The position numbers and the translations under genes were made by a program. DNA of 64,000 nucleotides from Corynespora cassiicola (taxonomy: Eukaryota > Ascomycota > Dothideomycetes > Pleosporales > Corynesporascaceae): NCBI GenBank assembly GCA_022059125.1, contig JAEUWY010000020.1:434001-498000 (forward strand), written 5' to 3'. Under the pieces are notes generated by a model. It was not told where the DNA came from. It saw nothing but the letters and a program-made list of their open reading frames with translations, and searched no databases. Below, piece after piece: positions 33,468 to 47,087 of the stretch (position 1 is its first letter; each line of letters starts with the position of its first letter).

Positions 33468-34811
33468 GCTCGGCCGGCGCCGACCCGAGGCTTTGTTATG
33501 GGGAGGGCTGCGGATGGGGTATCCGCTTCCTGGGTCTAAGCCAGGGCCAGTGCCATTGCACGGACAGACACACAGACAGATGGGCTTGTAGGTGGAAGAA
33601 GAAGGAAACATTTACTTGGATGGCGGCGGCGGGGGAGGGCCACGGGGTGCGGTGCGAGGACGCACGGCTGCGGACTGTACGTACGTGCTCGGCCGTCGCG
33701 CTGGGTGGATTGTGTTGTATGGGTGGATTGCTGTAGATGGGCGAGTGGTGGCGTGAGCGCGACGCAGTATCATGGCTCGGCGCTCGCTGTAGCAGCGGGC
33801 AACAACAGCGGCATCAATCAGCGGTAGCATCTGGGACTGGGGGGGGGGGGCCGCCGAACTCGGGAGGCCCGCGAAGGCTGGGCTCACACCACCACGTCTG
33901 CGGAAGGTTGAGGGGGTTGGCAGAGACGGCCACCTTTCGTGGGCGTGGTGCGTAAGGTTTGGGCGACGCGTGCGAGTGCATGCAGGTGTGGAGGGTTTAG
34001 TGGATGGCTAGCCTCTGGCCGTCGATGCGAGGCGCGAGCGTGTCTGCGAGGTCTCGGGCCGCGGGTTTAGTTCAAAGTCAGCAGGTAGAACACAGGCACT
34101 CAGGAATGTCGGCAGTTGGTGCGTCTAGACGGGGTGCGGGCGTCACGTTACATCATCCTTCATTCCTTCTGCCGCTGTTTGTTTGTTTGTTTACTCGCCA
34201 TTGTTATGTTTGATATCGGGATGACGCATGTGGCGACGCCCATCCTGAATGATCGCTTGACCTTCTGGTACCACATCAAAGTCGTCCCTAAAGACTGGAG
34301 GGGGTGTATCCAAGGTGCAAATGCGTGTAGCTAATAGACTGTCATTATTGTAAAATATATGTTGCTGTGCCTTTCCCATCCAGCGCCCGCACTGGCTCTA
34401 CACTGTCCGGGAGAATCAAACGAATACCTGCGCTTGATAATCTCTGTACACCACCGGCCCCGCACAGAATATTTTTCCCGTCGATACAAAAGAAAGCAAA
34501 AGCCCTGGGGTTATCTGCGCACAAGCCATCAACGCCGAAAAACCACGCCATCCTCACCACCCTCAAACCCATGATCCCAATGGCAATCAATGCCCATCTT
34601 GACTGTCACTAAGAAATTGAAGGCATATCAGAATCCCCTATGGGATGTACAGTATGAGAGGCCCGAATGCAAAGGTCAAGGAGCAAAAGAGGAATATAAG
34701 TACTGAAGAAGAGAACAAATACAGAACGAGGCCTCAACTTCAAAACAGACATTGCAGTGTAGAGAGAGGAATTGGACCGGGCTGTCGATTGCCCCGTGGC
34801 GTAGGCAGATC
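32527..34811. other. Convergent gene-poor region
   Basis: About 2.3 kb between the E1 phosphatase (plus) and the coiled-coil gene (minus). It holds an interrupted GA tract (33434-33470) and a G-run (33839-33850). I recognise no gene. Confidence 0.5.
33434..33470 (+). repeat. (GA)n tract, interrupted
   Basis: About 17 GA units with one GGG interruption, in non-coding DNA. Confidence 0.85.
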
Positions 34812-37800
34812 CTAGCTATTGTTCCCGCTATTCATGTCTGCACGAAGTTCTTCCAATACATGGCCGCCGAAAGAATCCCAAGAGATGGGTAGTCGATCTG
34901 GAAGCTTCCGGTTGATTTCGTCAACCGCTATCTGTAAGTGGACAATACTTAGCAGCGACGGACCCAGACAGGTGAGTAGCTGGATGTCCTTCGTACTGAC
35001 ATTCAGCAGGTGATGGGTAATGTCGTTCACGCCATCGATTTGCCGCGTGATATGGCTAACATGGGCTTCGTCTTTAGCCATGCGCTTGTCGAGTGAAGAA
35101 AATTGGTCGTCGAGTTTGGCAAGGGATCTCTGCACCCCCACGACAGCCTCTTGTTCTTCCTTCCACTCTTTCTTCTTGACGAACTGTTCATCTTCGCTTT
35201 CGGTGGTAAGAATGTCCTGAACAGCAGAGAACTCGTTCTGCAATCCTTTGATATTGTTTTGTGCTTCTTTGATGTCCTCCTGACTGTTGTTCTGTTCTTG
35301 AGACATTTCTTTAAGCTTTGTGTCCATGCCCTTCAGTTGGGACTGCACCTCTCTCCTGTGATTGAATAGATGGAGCTGCTGCTCGCGGGATATTTTCTCG
35401 TTGAAAGAGGACACAGTGTTTTTCAGCTCTTTCAGGGTCGATGACTGGTTATTCAGCCTGTCCAGGGCTGTTGAGACATCAATGTCGAGCTTTTCCAGCT
35501 TCTTGACGTGCTTTTTTATTGTTGAAGTTGTCGTTTGTGATTCCAAGGCCAACTTATCGACCCGCTGCAGAGTGTCAGGAAGTCTGTGCATTTCCGTATT
35601 GTTGCTGTTCAAGAACCCAATCCATGGAGTGGTTTCCGTTTGCACCTTCCGAACATCGGCTTGCACCTTTTGAACATCTGCTTGCACCTTTTGGATATCG
35701 CCTTGCAGCGCAATCATGCCTTGGTGGAGGCCTGGAGCCGTGGGGTAGTGTTGCATCAGCCATTGGACCATATATTGATGAATCCAGGCGGTGCTGATGT
35801 TGTTGTACCGCTCTTCAAGGCTCGAGATTGCATGTTGTCGTACGTCGTCTCGGCCCAGGAGATCTTGAATCGCATCATGACGCGCATGTTGCTCGGTAGT
35901 GATGGAAGTCTGCAATTGGTCGCAGCTTGTGGTGACTTTTCGTTCGAGCTCTTCTTTCTGCTTGGAGAATTCTTTCCTGTAATTTCCTCGCAGAGTCTCC
36001 ATTTGCAAGTCGAACTTAGATTCCACTTTGCTTGTCTGCGTTGAAATCCATTCGGGAATCGAGTTGCGTAGTGTGGATGTGTCATTTCCGAGTCCATGGA
36101 CTTTCATCTCTATATCTTCATAGTCCTTTGCATATTGTTCAACATGATCCTCTACCTGGCTTCGGATACTCTCCACAAGGGTTCTGAGATCATCGTTCTG
36201 GGGCAGCTGGGACATTTCGTTCTGAGCTCTTTCCAAGTTGGACAGCTTCATGCCCATCTGCTTAAATGATCTGACATTCGCCTTCAGGGCTTTTACGTCA
36301 GTCTCCAGTTGAGTAACGGTGGCTATGCGCTTGTCCAATCGCGAGATTTCGTCCTTCATGCGCTTGTCGAGTTCCGATGATCTTGACGCTTCGAGCGTGA
36401 TTTGATGCTGGGTGTCCTTCTTGGCAGTAGCCATTCCCTTATCGATAGTAACCAGCTTTGTCTCTATGGTCAATAGCCTACCCTCGTGAGTTTTACTCTC
36501 TTCGATCGAGGCCTGTAGGTCAGAGACATTCGATGTCAGAGTGGAATTTAGCTGGTTAAGCTGGTCTTCTAGCCCCTTCAGACCGGACTCTAATGTAGAT
36601 ATTTTTTCGATTGGGCCTAGTTTGGCTTCGAGGTCTTGCAGCTTCGTGCGCAGTGGTTTAATATTTCCCTCAATTTCTTGCATCTGCGACTCGAGTCCAG
36701 GAACCTTATTGCTCTGCTTTTCAACTTCATTTAGCTTCTGCTGCATGCCTTGGAACCGGGAATCCAGCGTCGAAAGGCTGCCATCCGGGCCTTCAATTTT
36801 ATCCATTTTGGAAAGGAGCTCTTCCACGTTCAACACTAACATGGGGAGATTTTTGCTTTGTTCTTCGGCATGATCAAGTTGCTGTTGTATCTTCTCCATT
36901 TGCGAATGCAAATCAGGGAGCTTCTTCTTCTCCAGTTCAGTTCGGAAAGCTTGATGCGTCTTGTTACATGTCTCAACAACTTCTAGACGTGAAGCCAGGG
37001 CGGCCCTCTGAGTTCCCTCTGCTTGGATCAGAGAAGCTCTATGGGCTTCGTTCTGCTCCACGGTTTCGAGTATCTGACTTTGGACACCATCAATGTGCGA
37101 GCGCAAATTTGCAAGCTCCTCCGTTTCGACCTTCCCTAGGCGCTTCCGGATAATTCCAAGCTGATTTTCAGTATCAGTTTTGATATCTTGACGTAATACA
37201 TCCGGGGCGGAAGGGCTAGCGTCCAACTTTTTCTCGGCAGCTTCCATCTGCTTCTCCAACTGAGAAGTTCTTTCCTCTGAGACTTTGTTGAAGGTCTCGA
37301 TTTGTTCCTCCAGCTTAGAAGTCCTTTCCTTCGAAACTTTAGTGGAGACTTCGAATTGCTTCTCCAGCTTGGAAGTTCTTTCCTCTGAAACTTTGCTAGA
37401 AGCTTCCAGTTGCTTTTCCAGCTTGGAGGCCCTAGCGTTTGACTCTTCTCTGGAAGTTTCGATTTGCTTTTCTAGATCGGAGGTCCTCGTGTTCAATTCT
37501 TCCTTGGAGATCTTGGAATTCTGCAGGTCAACAATCTTCGCATTGTCGGTTTCCAGAGCTCCGAGTCGACTTGTAAGGGCTGAAAGTTTTTCATCGCCCA
37601 TCTCAGTCTTGAAGGTCAGGAATTCTATTTCCAGAGCAGACATGTCCTCGCCAAATTCAGTCCGCAGGGTCTTAAACTGTCCGTCGAGAGCGGGCAACAC
37701 GGTTTCGTTGATATTGGTTTGAAAAGCTTTAAGTTCCTGAAGATCCGTCTCGAGTTTGGGTAACTTGGCTTGGTTGATACGGGTTTGGAAGGCTTCAATT

Positions 37801-39622
37801 TTTTCCTCCAGAGGCTTGATCTTGCCCAATTCTTTGTTGAGTTCTTCAAGTCGTGTCTCGAGATTGGGTAGACTCGCATTGCTGACACTGGTTTTGAGAT
37901 CTTGAACATCATCTTCTAACTTCTGTATCCTTCCCTGGCAAAGGTCTCGAAGTTGTTTCTGAAGAGCGGGCAACTGTTTGCCATTCAATTCATCATTCAA
38001 GCATCGAGTTTCTCTGTTCCGTGATGTGACTTCGATGATTTGCGTTTGGAGTCGATCCAGTGCGAGAGCATGTTCCTCCAGTTCCTGCTGGGCAGACCTA
38101 TCCAAGACTGATGACCTTGCTTCTAAATCGGCAGACTTGCTAGGCATTATCAGAGAGGAGTTGTGGTCGCTGTCCAAGGACCCTGTAGGATTTGTCCGTT
38201 TCTCCGCAATGATGACATTTGCTTTGACATTGGCGAGCGCTTTCGTGAATTCTGTCTTGACGATATCGAGTGATCGCTCAATCCCGGGTATCTTTTCGAG
38301 CGTCCCGGGGTTCTCTTTGAAATATTCTAGAGACGAACCGTACTCCTCGTTGAAGCGCCGGAGATCCTCGATTTGTGTTTCTAGGTTGGTAACTCGGGGG
38401 ATGATTTTGGCCTCATCAACCGTCTTCTGGAAGGCGGAAAGGTCACTGACCTTTTTGGAGAGCACCTCAATGTCCCCGTCCTTTTTTTTAGTGTTTGACT
38501 TGAATGCTGCAGCGTCCTTCTCGAGGGTATGGAGTCTTGGTGATATCGATGACATACAATTCATTATTAAATTTTCAATGTCCTTTCTAATCAAAGGCTC
38601 TGGTAGCTCAGCCTTCCACTCCGTTAAGTTCTCCAGGTCATTGCTTAGACGCGATAGATCGCCTGACAAAGTTTTCATCGGCTGGTCTACATTTTGGCTC
38701 TCCTTTGCCAAAGCTTCGAGCTTCTGGTGTCTTTCTTCTAGAGATGTGATTTGACTAGACAGACCACTATTCTCATTGCTGACATTCTCCATCTTGACCC
38801 GAACTGCTTGAATATCTGTCTTGAGTTGCTGAAGCGAGGACACTTGATCCGAAAGTGGTAGCAGCTTCGATACTTGATCCGAAAGTGGCCGCAACTGTGA
38901 TTGTAGATCCAAAACTTGCTGTCGCAACGATGCCTCATCGTCGAAACCCGCATTGCCTGACCCAAACACAGCTGTCTTCAGGAAATTGCTTAGTTCAAGG
39001 AGGTCACTCACGTTGGCCTTGAGCTTGTCGTTATCTTCCGTTCTCTGTGCATTGAGCTTTGCGTTTGCTATCTCTTTTCGCATATTAGACAAGTCAGCTT
39101 TGATACTCTCGACGACCCCAGTTCCATCTATTTGATCGGTCTGGTGTTGGTTTCTAGAGGGCTGGTCAATACCAGGCGCAATTGAAGAGCGCCGTATACT
39201 GTGCTCATACTCAGCCTGTGCCAAATCAACCTTGCGCGATCTTATCGCCCGTAACGAGGTCATGGCTCTGCTGGCCGGGGCGGCAGCGTTCGGTGTCATT
39301 GACGGAGCCATAGGTGCGATCTGAGCGGGAGTGGAGGCTCCAGAATTAGCACCCTCTCCATGCGTGAGGGATGTGGGTGACATGGAGTAATGCAGTGCAG
39401 CAATTCCGGGTTGAGGTCTTGCATCAACAGAATCCCACAGGTTGGGCCTGTGCCGATTAGCATGTGGTTGAACCTTGGACGAGGTGGGTAGGGCAGAGTT
39501 TGCTGTTGATACAGGATGAAACGAACGAACCTGTCAGAAGATGCCGAACCGGTGTCTTGCGGGCGCATCCGCTTCTCCGGGGGGCTTATGCCTCTAGCGC
39601 TAGGGCGCTTGTTAGAGGACAT
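34812..39622 (-). CDS. Giant coiled-coil protein, unknown function
   Basis: Exons 39531-39622 and 34812-39447 (83-bp intron) give 1,575 aa. The short first exon is basic (SSNKRPSARGISPPEKRMRP), a possible nuclear signal. From about residue 110 to 1,480 the protein is almost entirely heptad-patterned Leu/Glu/Lys/Gln sequence, with few prolines and no ATPase motif, so it is not an SMC or kinesin. Residues about 680-760 hold roughly five tandem copies of a 17-residue unit of the type SKLEKQ-x-E-x-S-x-KVSEERT. The last 60 residues are more globular and hydrophobic. Such proteins are scaffolds at spindle poles, septal pores, Golgi or the nuclear envelope; which applies here is unknown. Confidence 0.85.
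37262..37505 (-). repeat. 51-bp coding tandem repeats in the coiled-coil gene
   Basis: Five degenerate copies of a 51-bp unit (17 codons), each encoding a (S/T)KLEKQ...SEER(T/S)-like segment. DNA copies have diverged at many third positions, so the array is not recent. It is an exact multiple of heptad-compatible spacing only over several units, so it may put a stutter in the coil. Confidence 0.75.
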
Positions 39623-40373
39623 TGAAGGAGATGGAGCCGCAGCGGTATGCAGCTGGCGGGTATCAATGGGACTGCATTCTATGCATTAGCAGAGGCGAAA
39701 TCAAAGCAAGCAAAACGTCAATTATTTCCATCTTGTCTTCTCTTTCTCGTCTTTCTGGCTATGTGTCTTTGCTTGTCGGGTGCACAGAGCAGCACTGCAG
39801 GAAAGTGAGCGTGTACCTGTTTGTGTGCCACGGGAGCCTGGTGTTGGGCCGCCTGTCGGCCATGGTGGGCGGAAACTCTGGGGGTTCAAGTTTGAAAGGG
39901 TGTAACGGACCCGTACCGGGTCGATGGTAGGTCGAAAAGCCGCTGTCGCCGCTCAGCAAAGCAGGCAAAAGGCGGACAGCCGCCGGGAGAGGCGAACAGC
40001 GAGCAGGAGCGCAGATAAGTGAAGTCGCCGGCGGCGGGGGGCTCTTGAGGGCGGCGAGGAGCAGACTTTATAAAAGCATGGTAGAGCAGCGAGAGGCTGC
40101 CGAGCCAAGAGGGCGTCTGGAGGGCGTGAGATGGGGATCCGCGACGCGATGGCGACACGCTTGGGCCTCTCTGGGCCTAGCGTAGCTGCCGCTTTTGTAG
40201 CAGTCCGGGCAGCACTGGCAGGTACCACCCAGGCGCGTTCGGCATGGCCCGAGCGCACCGAAGCTGCACGCTGTGGCTCGGGTTGGATGAAGCTGCTGGC
40301 CGTCACTACAAACTCTCTCCCGCTCGACTCCCGCCCTAACCCTCGCCGTCAAACCCGCCCACGACGCACCACC
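39623..40373. promoter_or_regulatory. Divergent promoter region coiled-coil gene/RVB2
   Basis: 751 bp between start codons of divergent genes. TTTATAAAAG at 40067-40076 lies about 300 bp upstream of the RVB2 ATG, which would imply a long leader if used. The leader end (40330-40373) is C-rich with a CACC-ATGG start context. Confidence 0.5.
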
Positions 40374-41913
<1,540 letters not shown>

Positions 41914-43603
41914 GATTTCGGATATATGTCACTGGCGTACGGAGGATCAAGGGTGGGTTGAGCGTTCGGGTATAGAACGCCGTGTCATCCAGGCAGGACA
42001 AAAGTAGCACCTGTAATATTAGACAACCAGTCAATTCATGGACCTAAGACCTATGGCAGCAGTGTTCGACTGACATGGGCACGGAAATGTAGGGTTAGCC
42101 ATCAGGATACCAAGACGGGCTGGTTCAAGTCTGGATGGTGAGGTTTTGGACTTGTACGACCGTCACCAAAGAATGGAACGAGCAGAATCCTCGCGTCTTG
42201 ATGAGCACACGGGAGAATCGGTAAGCTTTGAGGTGCATCTAGGATGTGGCTGCGAGCTTACAATCAAAATGTGACGATGCCTGCTACGTACCCGTGTCGT
42301 CAGTGCGAACAAGGCCGAAGCGCCGTCCTACGGCAGACTACAGTCTGGACACACCGAGTGTTGCATCCTCAACGTTGACAGCGGCCGAGGCCGACTTACC
42401 TTTCCCTAGGGACGACATGGCGGCTGGATTGGAGCCATGATATTGCGCGGTCTCGCCGGAAAAGTCGCAAATTGGAACATGCACACGTACCCAAGGTGTG
42501 CGTAAGCCAAGGGGTTTTCCCCTTATCGCACATCGGATGGTCCCAGGAACATGGCGGCTGCGGCCGAATAGCCCCCGTGGAAGCAAAAAACGAAACGCAC
42601 CCCGAAAGCCCACAATTCCGACCAAAGAGCCACAAGCAGAAAGCAAGCAAGCTGCGGCATGGCAGCACCGGCACTGACGGTAGGCGGGGAGCGGCCGGCA
42701 TGGCCTGATGATGATTGCTTGAGCGCTTGGCGTGGCCCCGCCGATGGGGGTGCAGATCTGATGGGATAAATTTGGCCAATTCATTGCATGACGATCCTCT
42801 CTTATTTTTTGCCATGAAGCACGCGAGCACCCAGCAGACGACAGCAGCGTCCCTGACCTCGTACATCCCGGGGGCATTGATGGCGCATGTGTTAGCGCCA
42901 GCAAGGAGGCCAGCACGTCTCGTGTCTGCAAAGAGGGTATCTCCTACGCAGAGCATACGACGCTGACAGCCACAGCCGCTTCCGTGATGCGGAATCCAGT
43001 TCTCCATGGGGCCAAGGCCGCGCGTTACTGGCAGGGCTGCCCCCCAAGCACTCGCTATGTCGGTTCTCGGGATGGACGGCGCTCTCCAGCCCGGCCGAGC
43101 AACGGCTGAGCACACGACCCGTTGCCCCAAGTGTCGCTGGGGTCCTTGATTGCGCGTTGTGACTGGCGCGTCTTCGTCCGCCGAGCGCTCTGATGGACGC
43201 CGTGGAGCATCCTCCCATGTCATCCCTACACAGCCCTTAAAGCCGTCATGCCCTTCCTCTTTGCGTACCCTCGTCTGCTCTGGTTCTGTCCTCGACTCCG
43301 GGTTTGCGCTTGCCAGAGCACGATTCCCACCTTGCGACGTCATTCCTGCCGACTTTCCCGCCTACTGTGTACCAGACACGCCAAGGAGTGTAGCAGACAA
43401 CCACCTTCCGGGGAGAGACATAGGGCGAGCACAATCTCATCACTCCGAGTCCCACTCTATTCCAACTGTGCTGTTCTCAAGCTGGCTCTCTGGATTTCCA
43501 CGCCATCAACGGGACGAAAACGCTCCCATTTCAGCACCACGCTCGCCTTTATTCATAACCGTGACGCAACTTGCTGCCCGACTCGTGTCCTCGGACGCTC
43601 GAC
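41914..43603. other. Intergenic region RVB2/LicD gene
   Basis: About 1.7 kb, both flanking genes on plus. Long open frames exist on both strands (for example 42396-43343 minus) but have no recognisable domain and arise from GC-rich sequence. I see no repeat or clear promoter element. Confidence 0.5.
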
Positions 43604-44630
43604 ATGAAGCTTTCAACTTGCGCGGCAGCAATTGCTTCTGCGTCCTTCTTCGCCCCAGTGTTGGGCGGGCCAGTAAAGTTGGGAAACCAGAAACTGGGTC
43701 AGCGCAAGGACGAACAGGAGGACAAGAGCAAGAACAAGTACTTCCATGAGCCTGGGTAAGCACAATACGCGCCCTCGTGTCCAGCCGGACGCCGACTGAC
43801 ATGATTGATAGAGGTTCCCACGATCTCGGTCACTACGATGCGCGCTTTTTCTCCAAGATCGTTTCCTACGAAGAGCGAACGGATACGCAGTTGCACATGA
43901 TCCGGGCGTACTTGGACTTCTTTCGTGAGAAGGAGCTGGATACATGGATTGCGCACGGCACACTGCTCGGCTGGTGGTGGAACGGCAAGGTAATTCCATT
44001 CATCTGGAGCTTCTTGCGGAATATCAGCTAACTCGTGCAGCGCCTTCCCTGGGATTGGGACATGGACACACAGGTCTCGGGTGCCACGCTACACCATCTC
44101 GGCGAACACCATAACCAGACGCGGCACAAGTACGTCTCGGAGGATGGGAAGGTCGAGCGCGAGTTCCTCCTCGATGTCAATCCGTGGATATGGGAGAGGG
44201 AGCGTGGGGATGGTATGAATATCATTGATGCGCGCTGGATCGACGTGCGCAATGGTCTCTTCATCGATATCACCGGGCTGAGTGAAACGCACCCCGATTC
44301 AGCGCCAGGGACCTGGAGCTGCAAGAACTATCACCGTTACAAGACGCACGAACTGTACCCGATGCGCGAGACGACGTTCGAGGGTGTACCCGCCAAGGTA
44401 CCGTATTCTTACGACAAGATCTTGATCGATGAATATAAGGAGAAGGCCCTCACTGTCACGGAGTTCGAAGGGTAGGCCCCCCCCTTTTTTTTGAAACGAT
44501 TCGCATCTTCTAACATGCACGTAGTCATAGATGGGATTCTACCAAGAAGGAATGGGTCAAGACTGACGAGCAAATGAAGAAGGAACAGGAGGCCGAAGAA
44601 GAGGCGCAAAAACAACAAGGCGGCGTGTAA
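43604..44630 (+). CDS. LicD-domain protein, Mnn4-like phosphotransferase
   Basis: Exons 43604-43755, 43812-43989, 44041-44471 and 44525-44630 give 288 aa. Residues 1-21 form a signal peptide (MKLSTCAAAIASASFFAPVLG), so it enters the secretory path. The LicD domain starts with WIAHGTLLGWWWNGK, joined by splicing to RLPWDWDMDTQV; the DWD-x-D acidic cluster is the nucleotidyltransferase-like metal site. A second acidic stretch IDARWIDVRNGLFIDI follows. The Lys/Glu-rich tail (KKEQEAEEEAQKQQ) resembles the repeats at the end of yeast Mnn4. Mnn4 relatives add mannosylphosphate to N-glycans in the Golgi; this assignment is by family, the substrate is inferred. Confidence 0.88.
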
Positions 44631-45292
44631 GATACGGAAGATGGGCAGGCATTAGACAAAAGTGGCCCGGCGAACATACACCATGGCGAGTAGCGTTGGA
44701 TTCGACTGAGCGTTATAGAAGATTTTCGATGCGTGCATGCATTTGAAGCGGGCTTTTGCATACAGCTGGCGCACTTCTTGGATGGAATAACGTTTGGGAG
44801 CGGCGTTGGGGCCTACGCCCTAATGAGATATTGATACCCGTATGATAAAGGAGGCCTGGACAACGGTTTAGTACGTCGAGAAGACTTTTTAAATTCATGA
44901 ATATACTTTCCACCCTTTGCATTAAAGCCAAGCTCTCTGCTATATCCTGGCTTCACGCCATGAAGTAAATAACTGCATCTCTGGTTTGGGCATTTTGTAC
45001 CTCATGATGTTGATGAGGAATATGATATACTTGGTGAGCAATGTTCAGTGGTTCGTAGGGTCAACAACCAAACTTGAAGCTCTCAACCTCATGCATCTCT
45101 GGTCGTGATGGTGGCGTCGCCTGTGAAATGTCTTGGCGGTGATGACCAATCTACATGATGACGCGCAGCTCGTGGAAGCCTTCCGAATATTAGTGAACAC
45201 CATGTATATACAATTGCTAGATGCGCGCTCTCAACTGTTTCCTTCCGCAACTAACCCTCATAACTCACAATTCAAATAGATAGAAATCGTCA
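44631..45292. other. Intergenic region LicD gene/WLM protease
   Basis: 662 bp between two plus-strand genes: 3' flank, then the promoter of the WLM gene. AT-richer, no TATA box assigned. Confidence 0.5.
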
Positions 45293-46348
45293 ATGATGGC
45301 TTCCACTGACGATTCCCGCGGCGACGTCACACCCTCACAAGAAGGTTCCGACAGCGTACAACTGACCCTCACACATCACGGCAACCCAATCACCCTTAGC
45401 TTTTCAGGGGATGCCACACTTGCCGACCTCTCAGATCGAGTCTCTTCGGAGCTCTCGATCCCCCCGACCAACCAGAAATTCCTCATCTCCTCCAAGCTCG
45501 GCCTTCAAAAACCCCCGTTCAAAGACCCCAACATCCGCCTCTCCGACATCGCCACAAAAAAGATCACCCTGATGGGCAGTACTGCCGCAGAGCTATCCTC
45601 CCTCAACGCCAGTATATCCGCCGCCTCCGCCCCGCGCCGCCCAGGACCCATCAAGCCCGCGGCCCCCGCGCGAAACCGCGACTGGAAGCGCATGCAAGAC
45701 GACGCACAATACACATTCCACACGCTGAGGCCGCTACCCTACCTGCCGAACCCAGAGCGCTCCCTGCGCTTCCTCGAACGCCTGCGCGACGATGCGGGCA
45801 TCAAGGCAGCCATGCGCGCGCACAAGTTCAGCGTCCCGCTCCTCACCGAGATGGATCCTGCCATGCACACAACGCACGAGTCGCGGACGCTGGGCCTGAA
45901 TCGGAACCAGGGAGAGGTCATTGAGCTGCGGTTGCGCACGGATGCGTACGATGGGTATCGCGACTACAAGACGATTCGCAAGACATTGTGCCATGAGTTG
46001 GCGCATAATGTATGGGGGCCACACGATCGGAATTTCTGGAACTTGTGTAGGCAGATTGAGAAGGAGGTGGAGAGGGACGATTGGAGGGCTGGGGGGAAGA
46101 GTGTGGGGAATGAGGAGTACTATGATCCGGGCGAGGAGGAGGTCTATGACCATGGGGGATGGACGGGCGGCGAGTTTGTCTTGGGAGGGGGCGGAGGAAG
46201 TGAGACGGTGGTGAGCAGTGTAAGCGGCGCTGTATCAGCGGGGAACCTTAGCAGGCGTGATATCCTAGCTCGGGCGGCTGAGGAGAGGATGAAGAAGGCG
46301 CGGCAGGCTGAGGACGAGAGTAAGGAGCCAGAAGGCTCGACGTCCTGA
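45293..46348 (+). CDS. Ubiquitin-like/WLM-domain metalloprotease (Wss1-related)
   Basis: Intronless, 351 aa (a second ATG lies one codon later). Residues 22-93 look like a ubiquitin fold (VQLTLTHHGNPITLSF ... KITLMGS). A WLM domain follows, with the zinc-protease motif HELAH at 234-238, followed by GPHD with the third zinc ligand His244; the catalytic Glu235 is present. Yeast Wss1 cleaves proteins crosslinked to DNA and SUMO-modified targets. UBL-WLM fusions are a related fungal and plant group whose UBL may contact the proteasome or Cdc48. The C-terminus is Gly/Glu-rich and ends in a basic-acidic helix without an obvious SIM. DNA-protein crosslink repair is the likely but inferred role. Confidence 0.88.
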   Translation: MMASTDDSRGDVTPSQEGSDSVQLTLTHHGNPITLSFSGDATLADLSDRVSSELSIPPTNQKFLISSKLGLQKPPFKDPNIRLSDIATKKITLMGSTAAELSSLNASISAASAPRRPGPIKPAAPARNRDWKRMQDDAQYTFHTLRPLPYLPNPERSLRFLERLRDDAGIKAAMRAHKFSVPLLTEMDPAMHTTHESRTLGLNRNQGEVIELRLRTDAYDGYRDYKTIRKTLCHELAHNVWGPHDRNFWNLCRQIEKEVERDDWRAGGKSVGNEEYYDPGEEEVYDHGGWTGGEFVLGGGGGSETVVSSVSGAVSAGNLSRRDILARAAEERMKKARQAEDESKEPEGSTS

Positions 46349-47087
46349 GTCCATCACATGGCCAGCTATTTGCCTGCCACTTTCCTTAGACCGCTTAAAT
46401 ACCCCATGCATGTCACTTCAATTAGCGTATTCATAACAAAGCATTATATTTCACATATCAAATTTATTGGCCAGTTTACCCTTGCCGTCTACGCTCATTT
46501 GCCTCCCATATCGGTGTTTTCCAGTTTACACTTGATTTCCTCCTACATTGGTATTTTCCAGTTTACACGTATTTCCTCCTATATTGATCGATACAAGTCA
46601 AGTATACCGTCCTTCGCTCATCAAGTCTATACAAATCGAGAGGGTGCTTTAGCAGAGAAACCTCAAGTATCTAAGATATTTAGGCGAAGGAGGGATGGGA
46701 ATGGAAAAGAGGAGTTTATATGAAGGGGACAAGATACAAATAGGACAATACAGAGGGGCTGGCGTCGTTGCCGGGGTATGCGCTGATGATGGCGTAACTG
46801 TAGATGTACATGTAAGCACTGGAGTACGTGCCGATGTCGGATGGTGGTGATGCTTGTACTTGGGAGGGGTTGAGCTATTGGAAAAACATATTAGAGCAAG
46901 TGGAGACTGAGGCTGTGATGCTAAAGGAAACAGAACCCAAGAAATCATCAGTGCTAAAACCATACCTCGAATGCCACCAGAGACGAAGAAACAGCAAAAA
47001 CATCAAGGAACAGGGAATAGATGAATTAAGAGGCAACAGGGCAACAGTTAGATCCGAAGCAAACAGCCAGCCAGTCAGCCAGCCAGT
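46349..47087. other. Convergent intergenic region with 37-bp repeat
   Basis: 739 bp between the WLM gene and the serine-rich gene. It contains a 37-bp direct repeat (46517-46590) and a CCAG/CCAGT tetranucleotide run at about 47064-47088, next to the minus-strand stop codon. Confidence 0.55.
46517..46590 (+). repeat. 37-bp tandem repeat, two copies
   Basis: TTTTCCAGTTTACAC begins at 46517 and again at 46554, and both are followed by ATTTCCTCCTA and a TATTG/CATTG end. A partial third copy (CCAGTTTACCC) lies at 46471. Confidence 0.8.

Noticed and set aside
42396..43343. 315-codon minus-strand open frame
   Set aside because: No ATG with context, no domain, and overlapping frames of similar length on the other strand.
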